From Pseudomonadota bacterium (lineage in GTDB: Bacteria; Pseudomonadota; Alphaproteobacteria; Caulobacterales; Caulobacteraceae): a stretch of DNA of 61,913 nucleotides. The notes under the pieces were generated by a model that was given only the letters and a program-made list of their open reading frames with translations, was not told where the DNA came from and made no database searches. The stretch covers positions 1 to 61,913 of the forward strand of contig JAKBBV010000011.1 of the NCBI GenBank assembly GCA_021808285.1. The letters run 5' to 3'. A program made the translations under genes and the position numbers. Within the stretch, counting starts at the first letter, position 1. Each line of letters starts with the position of its first letter. Shown here piece after piece: positions 43,671-52,592 of the stretch.

Positions 43671-44192
43671 TCACCCGCCAACGCGCATGGGGCCCATGAA
43701 GTCGCGCTTACCCAGAGGGACTCCCTGGTTGCGCAGGATGTCGTAGGCCGTTGTGCAGTGGAAATAGAAGTTGGGCAGGGAGAAGGAGAGCAGGAAGTTC
43801 TCCGCCGTAAACGGGATTTTCGTGTCGCGGATTTGGAACACGGTCTGACGCCCTTGCAGCGCCTCCACCACCTCCCGCTCAAGCCCCTTCAGCTGAGCCA
43901 AGGCTCCGGTCAACAGACCCTGAAGACCAGCATAATCGTGCGGGCGCTGGTCGGTGGGCGGGCCGAACGCCCCAGTCTGCGCCCCCTCGATCGCCTCGAT
44001 GGAGTGATGGACGATCGACACCACCTGGAACCGCAGCGGAAACATGTCGGTCGCGAGCCGCGCCTCTACAAGGGCCTCAGGATCCAGGCCGTTGTCAGTG
44101 CAGTGCGAGAGGCCCCGCTCTAGCACGCCGGTGAGTGCTGTAACGGTCTGAATGTAGTTCGCTACGGTGGCGTCATAGAGGGAAATGGCCAT
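43671..44192 (-). CDS. DUF1993-family protein
   Basis: A 173-residue predicted helical-bundle protein of the DinB-like superfamily. Blocks SLYDATVANYIQTVTALTGVLERG, HSIEAIEGAQTG and FSLPNFYFHCTTAYDILRNQGVPLGKRDFMG are characteristic; the final NFYFHCTTAYDILRNQG is the strongest. Start ATG at 44192 chosen. Function unknown. Followed by no related gene; it lies 38 bp after the SDR stop. Confidence 0.86.
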   Translation of the reverse strand: MAISLYDATVANYIQTVTALTGVLERGLSHCTDNGLDPEALVEARLATDMFPLRFQVVSIVHHSIEAIEGAQTGAFGPPTDQRPHDYAGLQGLLTGALAQLKGLEREVVEALQGRQTVFQIRDTKIPFTAENFLLSFSLPNFYFHCTTAYDILRNQGVPLGKRDFMGPMRVGG

Positions 44193-44229
44193 GGCCGCTG
44201 ATAGCTCCTGATGAGGGGGGCGTCGAAGT

Positions 44230-44994
44230 TCAGCCGCGAAAGCGGCGGTTGAGTTTGCGCATGCCGCCGATCCAGCGCTCATAATCGTCGGTTTTGCGTC
44301 GCATATAGTCGAGAACTTCAGGGTGCGGCAGAACGAGGAAGCGTTCCTCGGCGATGGCCTGAAGGCAGATCTCGGCGACGGCCTCCGGCTCCATCATGCC
44401 ATCTATACTGGCCACACCATCGGGATTGCCCGCGGTCATGGCCGTGCGCACGGCCTGCGGGCAGAGCACGCTGACCTTGATCCCCTGATCGCCATGGGTA
44501 AGGGCCAACCATTCCGCCAAGCCGACCGCAGCGTGTTTGGTTACCGCATAGGGGGCCGATCCAATCTGGGAGAGTAGGCCAGCGGCCGAGGCGGTGTTCA
44601 AGAGATAGCCGCCGCCCCGGGCGGCCATCAGAGGCACGAGCGCGCGAGCAGCCCACACATGGGCCATGACATTAATGCGCCAGATCCGATTCCACCCTTC
44701 GTCGGGCGCATCAGCGCCGCCGCCGATGCCTATGCCGGCGTTGGAACAGAAGAGGTCAATGGGGCCTTCCTCGGCCTCCACGCGAGCGATCAGCTCGACG
44801 ATCTCGGCCTCTCGCGACACGTCCAGTCGAGCTGGCCGGCCGCCAATGGAGGCTGCAACGGCGACCGCCCCCTCACCATTGATGTCCGCGCAGACCACCT
44901 TGCGGGCGCCGGCCCGAGAGAAACGCTCGGCCATCGCCTTGCCGATGCCGCTTGCCGCCCCCGTGACGACGACGATCCTGCCCTTCAGATCCAT
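44230..44994 (-). CDS. Short-chain dehydrogenase/reductase
   Basis: A classical SDR of 254 residues. Cofactor motif VVTGAASGIGKAMAERF, Asp after strand 2 (VVCADINGEG), SNAGIG, catalytic Ser in NTASAAGLL and Tyr-x-x-x-Lys in PYAVTKHAAVGLAEW are all present. The Asp suggests NAD(H) preference. Substrate unknown. It is 26 bp after the amidohydrolase stop, possibly in one operon with it and the MDR gene. Confidence 0.92.
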   Translation of the reverse strand: MDLKGRIVVVTGAASGIGKAMAERFSRAGARKVVCADINGEGAVAVAASIGGRPARLDVSREAEIVELIARVEAEEGPIDLFCSNAGIGIGGGADAPDEGWNRIWRINVMAHVWAARALVPLMAARGGGYLLNTASAAGLLSQIGSAPYAVTKHAAVGLAEWLALTHGDQGIKVSVLCPQAVRTAMTAGNPDGVASIDGMMEPEAVAEICLQAIAEERFLVLPHPEVLDYMRRKTDDYERWIGGMRKLNRRFRG

Positions 44995-45020
44995 CCGCTC
45001 GCTCCTTCGGCATGACGCGC

Positions 45021-46358
45021 TCAGTTCCCTGGTCGCCGATAGATCACGCCGCCCTTCATGACAAAGTTCACGTGTTCGGTTGCGGCGATGTCCTGGTCAG
45101 GATCGCCCGGCATAGCCACGAGGTCGGCCAGATATCCGGGCGCGACGTGACCCAGATCGCCCCCGCGCCCCAGGATGGCCGCATCGGTGGCGGTGGTCGC
45201 CGTCATCGCCTGGTCCGGCGTCATGCCATCACGCACCATCCACTCCAACTCCCGCCAGTTGGTCCCGTGCGTGAAGACGCCTACGTCGCTGCCCATGCCG
45301 ATCATGACGCCCGCAGCCAGGGCCTCCCTGAATGCCTTGGCCGCCTGAACCATGGAGGGGGTCGGAGCGTCGCCAGGTTTATAGCCGCGAAAGTATTCGC
45401 TGGTCGCTTCGACCGCTGTCAGAGTCGGCAGATAGGCGATGCGCTTGGCCGCCATCTCCTGAAACAGGGCCGGCGTGCCGCCATAGCCGTGCTCGATCGT
45501 ATCCACACCGGCTTCGATGGCGCGACGCAGGCCCTCGGTAGTGGAGGTATGGACGGCGACGGGTCGGCCGAGCGAGTGGGCGACCTCGACGGCGGCCTTG
45601 AGTTCAGCCTCGGTGAAGGTGGGGACGGCGTCGCCACCCGGCCCGACGCGATAGTCGGCGTAGAGCTTGATCCAATCGGCGCCGCGCGCAGCCTGGTCAC
45701 GCACGGCAGCGGTGATCCCATCCGCGCCGTTGGCTTCCTGTCCGCCCTGGGGCAGATCGATGTCGGGCCGGAAATCACCGAGCGCAGGTCCGTAGGCGCC
45801 TAGCGCCACAATGGCCCGGGTCGCGACGAACATCCGTGGACCCGGAATGATCCCCTGGTTGATGGCGTCGCGCACGGCGACGTCGGCGTATCCCGCCCCC
45901 TCCGTGCCCAGATCCCGCAGCACCGTGAAGCCCGCCATCAGGGTGTTGCGGGCCTGGACGCCCGCCCGGAGGGTGCGCAGGGCCGGGGCCTCGTGCAACA
46001 CCTGATCGTCCCAAGAGGTCTCGTTGTAAGGATGGAGCAGCACGTGCGAGTGAAGGTCCATCAACCCCGGCGTCAAGGTCTCGCCGGGCAGATCAACAAT
46101 CTGCGCGCCCGCTGGCGCTGTGATATCGGCCGAGGGCCCTACAGCGACGATTCGCTCGCCCTGAACGAGCACCACCCAGCCGAAGTGCGTTGGCTGGCCC
46201 GCCGTCCAGACCCTCGCCGGACGCAGAAGATAGGTCGCCCTCGTGACGGAGAGCCCGGACCTCGCATCGAGAGGCGTGGCGAAGGCTGGCGCAGTGACGA
46301 GGAGACCTGCGATCAGAGCCGCCGCTAAGGCGCGATGCAAAACGCGGACCGCGCTCAT
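45021..46358 (-). CDS. Secreted amidohydrolase (imidazolonepropionase-related)
   Basis: A 445-residue exported metallohydrolase with a signal peptide (ALAAALIAGLLVTAPAFA). Metal-binding residues are visible: LMDLHSHVLLHP (HxH), ADWIKLYADYR (carboxylatable Lys), VAVHTST and IEHGYGG (His ligands), and MIGMGSDVGVF (Asp). It resembles Xaa-Pro/L-Xaa-L-Lys dipeptidase-like members described from Caulobacter, so a peptide or amide substrate is likely. The ATG overlaps the upstream MDR stop by one base. Confidence 0.88.
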   Translation of the reverse strand: MSAVRVLHRALAAALIAGLLVTAPAFATPLDARSGLSVTRATYLLRPARVWTAGQPTHFGWVVLVQGERIVAVGPSADITAPAGAQIVDLPGETLTPGLMDLHSHVLLHPYNETSWDDQVLHEAPALRTLRAGVQARNTLMAGFTVLRDLGTEGAGYADVAVRDAINQGIIPGPRMFVATRAIVALGAYGPALGDFRPDIDLPQGGQEANGADGITAAVRDQAARGADWIKLYADYRVGPGGDAVPTFTEAELKAAVEVAHSLGRPVAVHTSTTEGLRRAIEAGVDTIEHGYGGTPALFQEMAAKRIAYLPTLTAVEATSEYFRGYKPGDAPTPSMVQAAKAFREALAAGVMIGMGSDVGVFTHGTNWRELEWMVRDGMTPDQAMTATTATDAAILGRGGDLGHVAPGYLADLVAMPGDPDQDIAATEHVNFVMKGGVIYRRPGN

Positions 46359-47494
46359 CAGCCGATGCTGGGGTCGATGAGGAACTTGCCCCCCGTTGCT
46401 CTTCTCGCATAGGCCGCGACGACGACAGGATCCAAAGCTTCGGCGAGCGAGATCGTACGATCATAGCGACTGGCGAAGGTAGTGGTGATTTCCCGCGCGA
46501 CCCGGGCTCGCAGGGCCGCGGCGCCTTCGGGCCCGATCTTCATCAGGAAGGGCGTCAGCAACCATCCGCCCAGGCCCCAGATCATACCGAAGCTCCGCAC
46601 CAGTTCGGTCGGCCCGGTATCAAGCGCGCCGTAAATATAGACCTGCTTGAGCACGCTCGAGCCGTAGCGGCTGTAGGCGCCGGCCTTTCGGCTGGCCACA
46701 ACCTCCATGGCGCTGAGGATCTGCCCGGCCAGGCGTCCGCCGCCGATGGCGTCGAAGCCCAGCGTGGCGCCGGTAGCGTCGAGGGCGGCGACCAGCGACT
46801 CGGTGAATCGGTCTGCGCTGCTATCGCAGACATGGATCGCTCCCTGGCTCCGAAGCAGTTCTGACTGGGCCGGACTACGTACGATGTTCACAAGACCGAT
46901 CCCGTCGGCGAGGCAGGCCTTATTCAACATCTGACCGAGATTGGAGGCGGCGGCGGTATGAACGAGAGCGGTGTGACCCTCACGCTTCATGGTCTCGATC
47001 ATGCCGAGCACCGTAAGCGGATTGACGAAACAGGAGGCTCCTTGTGCGGCCGTGACCCCCTCCGGGAGCGGCAGGCAGTCGGCCGCCTTCAGCGTCCGGT
47101 ACTGCGCGTACATGGCGCCGCCCAGCACGGCGACCGTACGGCCCATCAAGGCCTCCGCTCCCGCCCCGGCGACGATCACCTCGCCTGCGCCCTCGTTACC
47201 CACCGGCATGGACTCCCCGACCCGCGCCGCCAGCGCCCTGAGAGCCGCCTCACTCACCGGCCCGGTCAAGGCGGGACGTTCATCCCGGATGACCGCGGTC
47301 AAACTCGTCGGGTCAACCGGCCCCAGAAGCAGTCCGAGGTCCGAGGGATTGATCGGCGACGCCTTGATCCGCACCAAGACCTCGCCCGGGCCCGGAGCCG
47401 CGACCGGGACCTCCGCGAGGCTGAGTTCGAGGCGCCCTTCCGCCGTGATCAGCGATCTAAGTTGCAGACCTGTTTTTGGCGTCCCTGCGGACAT
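46358..47494 (-). CDS. MDR-family zinc-type dehydrogenase, quinone-reductase-like
   Basis: A 378-residue medium-chain dehydrogenase. Features: MPVGNEGAGEVIVAGAG, an NADPH-binding region ALVHTAAASNLGQMLNKA replacing the usual GxGxxG, and ATLGFDAIGGG. The typical four-Cys structural-zinc loop is missing, so it looks like a quinone oxidoreductase-type or enoyl-reductase-like member. Start ATG at 47494 chosen. Stop overlaps the amidohydrolase start by one base. Confidence 0.83.
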   Translation of the reverse strand: MSAGTPKTGLQLRSLITAEGRLELSLAEVPVAAPGPGEVLVRIKASPINPSDLGLLLGPVDPTSLTAVIRDERPALTGPVSEAALRALAARVGESMPVGNEGAGEVIVAGAGAEALMGRTVAVLGGAMYAQYRTLKAADCLPLPEGVTAAQGASCFVNPLTVLGMIETMKREGHTALVHTAAASNLGQMLNKACLADGIGLVNIVRSPAQSELLRSQGAIHVCDSSADRFTESLVAALDATGATLGFDAIGGGRLAGQILSAMEVVASRKAGAYSRYGSSVLKQVYIYGALDTGPTELVRSFGMIWGLGGWLLTPFLMKIGPEGAAALRARVAREITTTFASRYDRTISLAEALDPVVVAAYARRATGGKFLIDPSIG

Positions 47495-47568
47495 GGCCGT
47501 CTCCCTGAGCTTCCTCAACCCGCCGTTTGCGCCCGCAGCGGCGTCACGACAAGGCCGCATATGCAAAG

Positions 47569-47590
47569 AGCCCGGCCTTTCGGCCGGGCT
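47569..47590 (-). terminator. Rho-independent-like terminator after ompA-family gene
   Basis: A perfect 9-bp stem AGCCCGGCC / GGCCGGGCT with a 4-base loop (GAAA when read on the minus strand), followed by CTTTG. It lies 32 bp beyond the stop codon of the OmpA-family gene and before the next leftward start (47494). The T-tract is short. Confidence 0.65.
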
Positions 47591-47621
47591 CCCGCAAGTC
47601 AGACGACGTCTGGTCCTGAAA

Positions 47622-48872
47622 TCAGAAGTCGATGTGGATAGTGGAGCGGCGGTTGAGCGGCTCCTTGACGCCGTCGGGAGTCTGGACAGCGAGGTCCGAC
47701 TTGCCCGTCCAACTCACGCTAAGAGTATCCTGCGGCACGCCCAGAGCGACCAGAGCGTCGGCCGTAGCCTTGGCGCGGCGTTCGGAGAGACGCAGGTTGT
47801 AGGCGACACCACCAGAGGTGTCGGTATGCCCGACGACCGTCTCTTTGGTGGCATGGCCTTCAGTCGCGTAGTGAGCCGCATCCTGAAGCACATTCTGGGC
47901 CTCGGGCGTGATCACATACTGATCCCACGGGAAATAGATCACGTAGTCCCTAGCCGTATAGACCGGAGCCGCGGGAGGCGGAGGCGGCGGGGGCGGCGGA
48001 GGGGGTGGAGGAGGCGGCGGGGGCGGAGGGGGTGGCGGCGGAGGCGGCGGCGGCGGGGCTGGCGCCTTGGCGAAGCTGTAACGCAGACCCAAGGATACCG
48101 ACTGATCCTCGTAACGCACCTTATAGGTGCCGCCGAGCACACCGTAGTCCTGCACCTTTTCAAGACCACCGCTCAGGAAGCGGTAGGTCAGGTCGACATT
48201 GACCCGGTCGGTCACGGCATAGGTCAGGCCGCCCAGGAGTTGGTAGGCCAACTGAGCCGGAGCCGAGTCCACATCCATGAAAGCGCCTTGTTGGGCCGGG
48301 GTGAGGCCCGGACCGTAGGCGTTGCCGTTGATGCGATACTCGCTGATGAAGTTGATGCCGACGCCGGCCCCGACGAACGGGCTAAGGCGATAATGCGGCA
48401 GCAGATCCACGATGCCGTTCAGCATGAAAGTCAGAGGATCGACGCTCCCCGAGGGGTGGGTGCAAGATCCTGACAGCCCGCCCGTATTTGGGTTGAAGGC
48501 CTCGGTGCTTCCTGGGCCGCAGACCAGAGTCTGATTACCCGAGAAATTGCTCACGCCTTTCAGCGTCCCAGGGCGATAGCCGCCTTCGAGCTCCAACCGG
48601 AAATAGGGGCTGAAGCGATAGCCGACCCGTCCGAACACATCGACGTTCTGATAGGTCTTCGCCGTCAGGGCCTCATTCGACGGGTTCTCCGGGATCATCC
48701 GCAGATCGTCAGTGAAATGGCCGCCCAGATCGACCGCGCCATACCAGCCGGGAGTCGTTGCGGAGAAGGGCGCCGGAGACATCGGCCCGCCCATATCGTC
48801 GGATTGGGCCGCAGCCCCGCCCGCGATCAACATCAGCCCCAGAGCGGAGCCCAGGAGGAGTCTTGGTTTCAC
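47622..48872 (-). CDS. OmpA-family outer-membrane protein with long polyproline linker
   Basis: A 416-residue protein. Signal peptide KPRLLLGSALGLMLIAGGAAAQ; an N-terminal beta-barrel-like domain (SPYFRLELEGGYRPG, VNVDLTYRFLSGG, VSLGLRYSFAK) of about 240 residues; then a linker of exactly 28 consecutive prolines (preceded by APA, followed by AAP); then an OmpA C-terminal peptidoglycan-binding domain (YVIYFPWDQYVITPEAQ, VVGHTDTSGG, LRLSERRAKATADAL, LNRRSTIHIDF). The start is GTG at 48872 behind a GAGGG; the frame opens upstream but the region there is not protein-like. Anchors the outer membrane to peptidoglycan. Confidence 0.92.
   Translation of the reverse strand: MKPRLLLGSALGLMLIAGGAAAQSDDMGGPMSPAPFSATTPGWYGAVDLGGHFTDDLRMIPENPSNEALTAKTYQNVDVFGRVGYRFSPYFRLELEGGYRPGTLKGVSNFSGNQTLVCGPGSTEAFNPNTGGLSGSCTHPSGSVDPLTFMLNGIVDLLPHYRLSPFVGAGVGINFISEYRINGNAYGPGLTPAQQGAFMDVDSAPAQLAYQLLGGLTYAVTDRVNVDLTYRFLSGGLEKVQDYGVLGGTYKVRYEDQSVSLGLRYSFAKAPAPPPPPPPPPPPPPPPPPPPPPPPPPPPPAAPVYTARDYVIYFPWDQYVITPEAQNVLQDAAHYATEGHATKETVVGHTDTSGGVAYNLRLSERRAKATADALVALGVPQDTLSVSWTGKSDLAVQTPDGVKEPLNRRSTIHIDF
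47973..48056 (-). repeat. 28-codon proline tract in the OmpA-family gene
   Basis: Every codon in this 84-base stretch is CCN on the coding strand (28 consecutive Pro), with mixed third bases, so it is not a pure tandem repeat but a G-rich strand of (N)GG units. Polyproline runs stall ribosomes unless EF-P is present, and G-rich repeats are prone to length change by slippage. Confidence 0.95.
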
Positions 48873-49248
48873 GTCACCCTCTTTTTTTAGGCCGTCGCCA
48901 TATGACTCGGGCCGTTGCAATTCGACGGCGGGTCCGTCGCCGACAGACGCGGCGAAATACCCAGCCACGTTCCAACGCGGCCAATATAAATCTCGATCCG
49001 CCCGTCCACGCCAGATTTCGACGTTTTCGGTCAAACCCGAACGCATTTTTACTCAGTGTGGCCGAAATGCCAACAATTCAGTCCTTTACCGGGCAGACTC
49101 GAGGCGCGCACCCGGGAATCCGAAGCTCGGCTGGCCGCGCAGGCCTTCGGCTGAGCATGCCGTATAGGCTTAACGCCGGGGCGTGAAAAAGTCGTGAATG
49201 GCGCGCGAGGTCGAATAGAAGGATCGCGGTCCGCGCCGCTGCGCCTCG
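48873..49248. other. Intergenic region upstream of the OmpA-family gene (376 bp)
   Basis: No supported gene. It must contain the leftward ompA-type promoter and 5' leader. The leader carries the Shine-Dalgarno-like GAGGG at the start. A weak possible promoter on the minus strand (TTGTTG, then TAAAAA 19 bases later, around 49050-49080) is too poor to assert. The reading frame of the gene happens to stay open upstream, but without protein-like composition. Confidence 0.5.
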
Positions 49249-50484
49249 TCAGATCAAGCGCGCCTCTCCCTGACGCGGCGTCCGGGCGACGAACGCGATG
49301 CACCCCGCCATGAGGGCGGCGGCAAAAAGAAAGGCGGCGCCCGGAAATCCGTGTCGCACGCCCCAGGCGAAGATCTGGGTCAGGATCAGCGGGCCGACGA
49401 TCGCCGCCAGGCCACTGAGGCTCGAAAGTCCTCCCTGCAGGGCGCCCTGGTGCGAGGTCTCGACCTGTTGCGACAAGAGGCCGCTCATCGCCGCATAGGC
49501 GAGGTTCGACAGTGCCCCGACCAGGAAGATGGCGTAAACCTGCCAGGCTCGATTGGCGAAGGCATAGGCGGCGAAGGCGAAGGCCCCGCAGCCCAATCCC
49601 AACAGCGCCGCGCCGCGATCCCCCAACAGAGCGACGGTGCGGCCGGTGACGAAGACCTGTACGAGAACGCTGGTCAGGCCGACATAGGCGAGGGACAGTC
49701 CGATGTCCCGCGGTCCCCAGCCGAAGCGAACGGTGCTCCAAAACGCCCAGGTAGCCGGATAGACGGCCCCGGAAAGCTGCCAGAGCGCCCAGCCGAACAC
49801 CAGCGGCGCCGCCCTGCCCACACCGGAGAGGGGTCTGAAGGCCCCAAGCATGTGAGCATCCCGCCAATGGAGGCCTCTCCGGTCCCCGGGCTTCAGGGTC
49901 TCGCGCATGACGAGCAGGATGGCGACCGCATCCAGCGCGGCGAGACCCGCGGCGACGATGAAGGGCGCCCGGGGACCCAGGCTCGAGATCATCCCGCCGA
50001 CGGCGGGGCCAAGAATGAAGCCCGCGCCCCAGGCGCCGCTCAGCCAGCCAAAGGCGGCGCTACGATGATCCGGCGGCGTGACATCGGCGAGCACCGCTCC
50101 GGCCGGGCCCATCACCGCTCCCGCCGCTCCGGCCACCGCCCGCCCCACAAACAGCCAGGCCAGGCTAGGCGCCAGCGCCATCACGCCATAGTCGAGGGCG
50201 AAGGCCATCATGGCCAATGCCAGGATCGGACGGCGACCGAACCGATCGCTGAGCTGCCCCAGGATGGGCGCAGCCACGAATTGCCCGGCGGCGAACACGC
50301 CCACAAGCCAACCGCTGACACGACTCGCCGCCGCCAGGTCCATATGGCCAAGCCGAGTGATCAGTGACGGTAGGACCGGGGCGACGATACCAAACCCCAT
50401 GGCGTCCACGAGCACGGCGCCCAGCACAAGGGCAAGGGCAGAGTGGGGGAGCCTCGGCATGGCCAGCATCGCTACAGGAGACAT
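49249..50484 (-). CDS. MFS drug-efflux transporter (TetA/TCR-like)
   Basis: A 411-residue 12-helix transporter. Motif A is QLSDRFGRRPILALAMM, motif B-like VGRAVAGAAGAVMGPAGAVLADVTPP and motif C-like GFILGPAVGGMISSLG define the DHA1/TetA drug:H+ antiporters. First helix begins LALVLGAVLVDAMGFGIVAPVLPSL, as in TetA-class proteins. Start ATG at 50484, after which a second and third Met are available. Efflux substrate not determinable from sequence. Confidence 0.86.
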   Translation of the reverse strand: MSPVAMLAMPRLPHSALALVLGAVLVDAMGFGIVAPVLPSLITRLGHMDLAAASRVSGWLVGVFAAGQFVAAPILGQLSDRFGRRPILALAMMAFALDYGVMALAPSLAWLFVGRAVAGAAGAVMGPAGAVLADVTPPDHRSAAFGWLSGAWGAGFILGPAVGGMISSLGPRAPFIVAAGLAALDAVAILLVMRETLKPGDRRGLHWRDAHMLGAFRPLSGVGRAAPLVFGWALWQLSGAVYPATWAFWSTVRFGWGPRDIGLSLAYVGLTSVLVQVFVTGRTVALLGDRGAALLGLGCGAFAFAAYAFANRAWQVYAIFLVGALSNLAYAAMSGLLSQQVETSHQGALQGGLSSLSGLAAIVGPLILTQIFAWGVRHGFPGAAFLFAAALMAGCIAFVARTPRQGEARLI

Positions 50485-50648
50485 CGCGTCTGAGCCAGGG
50501 TGGCGGTGCGGGAGGGACTGAGGTGGCTTCCCCGCTGGACGGGGCGGACGGAGGCCAGATGGCGGGAAGGAGGTCGGCAGGTCGTTGCAGACCGCTTCGG
50601 ATAGTGACGACCTATGGCGGGGAACCTTTACCGAGGCCACGGGGGGGC

Positions 50649-50724
50649 TGGCGCCGCCTGGGTGACTCGAACACCCGACCTACGCATTACGAATGCGCCG
50701 CTCTACCGGCTGAGCTAAGGCGGC
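50649..50724 (-). tRNA. tRNA-Thr (anticodon CGT)
   Basis: A 76-base cloverleaf. Acceptor stem GCCGCCT / AGGCGGC, D-arm with TAGCTCAGCCGGTAGAG, anticodon loop TTCGTAA (anticodon CGT, reading ACG), T-loop GGTTCGAGTC-type sequence (GTGTTCGAGTCAC), discriminator G and an encoded CCA 3' end. It lies in the gap between the MFS gene and the small ORF. Confidence 0.92.
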
Positions 50725-50765
50725 CCCGGATTCGCCCCGTATGCAGGGCGAAGACGGCTTCGCTC

Positions 50766-50966
50766 TTAGCCTCCCTTGGACCGCGCGCCAAGGCCAGGAG
50801 TCGTGTTCCGGATCGGCACGGATGGACGGGGTGGGTCGTGAGTGGGCTTTTGGTGGATGGCGGCGAAGAGGGCTAGCGCACCGAGAAGCGACGCAAGGGC
50901 CAGGCCCATCATCGCCCAGAAGGCCGCGCTCATGACCTTTATTTCAGGCTCGGGCGCACCGCTCAT
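50766..50966 (-). CDS. Small membrane protein downstream of hemD
   Basis: A 66-residue protein with one transmembrane helix (AAFWAMMGLALASLLGALALF) and a proline-rich tail. Its ATG overlaps the hemD stop (4 bp), supporting cotranslation. Resembles short proteins found after hemD in alphaproteobacteria but I do not recognise a domain. Function unknown. Confidence 0.55.
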   Translation of the reverse strand: MSGAPEPEIKVMSAAFWAMMGLALASLLGALALFAAIHQKPTHDPPRPSVPIRNTTPGLGARSKGG

Positions 50967-51685
50967 CGGCGGGCATCCGCGGCCCATCGGGACAGGCTTG
51001 CCATCAGGGCTTCATCATTCGGCGCGACGGCGATCTGCGGATGGAAACCTGCCGCCGACAAGGGCGCCGCGACGGCGGCTGACAGGCAGAACAACTCGGC
51101 TCCAAATCCGTCTCGGCCAGCCAGGGCCGTCGCCAGGGCCCCTGCCGCGCGGGCTGAATGGAGAAGGACCGCGTCCGACGTCTGCGCTGAGTTCCATTCC
51201 ATCGCATTCAGGGTGACAGGTCGCGTCTGATAAAGGTTCAGCCGCAGGGCGGCGAAGCCCGCCTTGGCCAGGGCAGCCGCCAGATCCCCAGCCGGGACAT
51301 CGGCGCTAAGATGGAGGACCGGTCCGTCTGGTCGCGCGCGGGCGATCAGGGCAGCGAGAGCGGCTACGTCCCCCTCGGCCGAGCGCACATCCGCAAAACC
51401 GGCCTCACGCGCGACGGCGGCTGTGGCGTCGCCAACGCTAAAGACCGGGCCGTTCCAACTCCCGGCCGCGGCTCGCGCAACGAAGGCCCGAACCGCATTG
51501 GCGCTGGTGAAGGCCAGGGCGGCGGCGTCGCCAAGGTCAATTGGTCCGTCTCCCAGGGGTTGGACATCCAGCAAGGGCAGAACCAGCGGCTCAAAGCGCA
51601 GGGCGGCGACTCGCCGGGCTGTGTCCTCAGCCCCCGGCCGAGCGCGGGTGATCCAGACGCGCGCGGCGTCACCCGACAAGGGCAT
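50963..51685 (-). CDS. hemD: Uroporphyrinogen-III synthase
   Basis: A 240-residue enzyme cyclising hydroxymethylbilane. The family is poorly conserved; support comes from RVWITRARPGAEDTARRVAAL at the start (the WxTRP-like motif), PLLDVQPLG, LAFTSANAVRAF, and position directly after hemC with a 17-bp overlap. The first Met after the overlapping region (51685) is chosen. Next step after hemC in tetrapyrrole synthesis. Confidence 0.88.
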   Translation of the reverse strand: MPLSGDAARVWITRARPGAEDTARRVAALRFEPLVLPLLDVQPLGDGPIDLGDAAALAFTSANAVRAFVARAAAGSWNGPVFSVGDATAAVAREAGFADVRSAEGDVAALAALIARARPDGPVLHLSADVPAGDLAAALAKAGFAALRLNLYQTRPVTLNAMEWNSAQTSDAVLLHSARAAGALATALAGRDGFGAELFCLSAAVAAPLSAAGFHPQIAVAPNDEALMASLSRWAADARR

Positions 51686-52592
51686 CGCCCGCCTCGATGC
51701 CGATCGCCTCACCGAGACGACGGCCAAGTTCGCGTGCGGCGTCCTCGCCCTCCGAAGCGACCATCTCGCCCTCACGCCGGAACCGGCGGGCCCCATCGGG
51801 GGTCAGGGCCTCGGCCACCAATCTGAGACGCCCGCCCTGGACCACGGCGTGGGCGCCGATGGCCGTACGGCAAGACCCCTCAAGGACCTCCAGCACCCCA
51901 CGCTCTGCGGCCACCGCCAGCATGGTGGGAGCATGTCTCAGCGCCGCCAGCCAGGGGGCGTCAGCAGTTTCGACCCGAACCTGGATGGCTAGGGCGCCCT
52001 GAGCGGCCGCTGGCGGGCAGGACACGGGATCGATGAGATCGCGAGGCAGGTGCGACAGCCCAAGACGATTCAACCCCGACGCGGCCAGAAGGATGGCGTC
52101 GGCCTCACCCGCCTCCATCTTGGCCAATCTGGTATCGACGTTGCCGCGCAGAGGCACGATCTCCAGGTCCGGGCGCCGATGCAGCGCCTGCGCCGCGCGC
52201 CTCAGACTGGCTGTGCCCAGGCGGGCCCTTCGGGGCAGGGCCTCAAGACTCGCATGAACTGGGCTCAGAAAGGCGTCGCGGGGATCCTCCCTTTCCGGGA
52301 TGGCGGCGATAACCAAGCCTGGAACCTCCTCGGCCGGGACATCCTTCATCGAATGCACCGCGCAGTCGATTCGCCCCTCCAGAAGGGCCTCCTCGATCTC
52401 TTTGGTGAACAGGGCCTTGCCGCCGATTTCTGTAAGGCGCCGGTCCTGAATCCGGTCGCCGGAGGTCACGACGCGCTCAAGAACGACCTCCGCGCCGGGA
52501 GCCGCCCGGGCGATGGCGTCGCGCACATGTCCAGACTGAGTGAGGGCGAGCTTGGAGCCGCGGGTGCCGATGCGTATCGTTGGAACCGTCAT
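51669..52592 (-). CDS. hemC: Porphobilinogen deaminase (hydroxymethylbilane synthase)
   Basis: A 307-residue enzyme. IRIGTRGSKLALTQSGHVRDA at the start, CAVHSMKDVP, GTASLRRAAQ, RGNVDTRLAKM, LAASGLNRLGL and LEGSCRTAIGAHA, with the dipyrromethane-binding Cys241, are diagnostic. ATG at 52592, sharing the CATG with the divergent tsaD start. Upstream open frame is not used. Makes hydroxymethylbilane for HemD. Confidence 0.96.
   Translation of the reverse strand: MTVPTIRIGTRGSKLALTQSGHVRDAIARAAPGAEVVLERVVTSGDRIQDRRLTEIGGKALFTKEIEEALLEGRIDCAVHSMKDVPAEEVPGLVIAAIPEREDPRDAFLSPVHASLEALPRRARLGTASLRRAAQALHRRPDLEIVPLRGNVDTRLAKMEAGEADAILLAASGLNRLGLSHLPRDLIDPVSCPPAAAQGALAIQVRVETADAPWLAALRHAPTMLAVAAERGVLEVLEGSCRTAIGAHAVVQGGRLRLVAEALTPDGARRFRREGEMVASEGEDAARELGRRLGEAIGIEAGDALVG

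Noticed and set aside
47973-48056. Possible CRISPR or tandem repeat array
   Set aside because: No spacers and no fixed repeat unit; all codons are proline, so the coding explanation suffices.
46989-48473. 494-codon plus-strand open frame across MDR and OmpA genes
   Set aside because: Antisense; includes the complement of the proline tract as Gly/Arg repeats, an artefact.
48873-49046. N-terminal extension of the OmpA-family protein
   Set aside because: The frame is open but lies before a clear signal peptide and a ribosome-binding site at GTG 48872.
49351-50367. Plus-strand open frame inside the drug-efflux MFS gene
   Set aside because: Antisense shadow.
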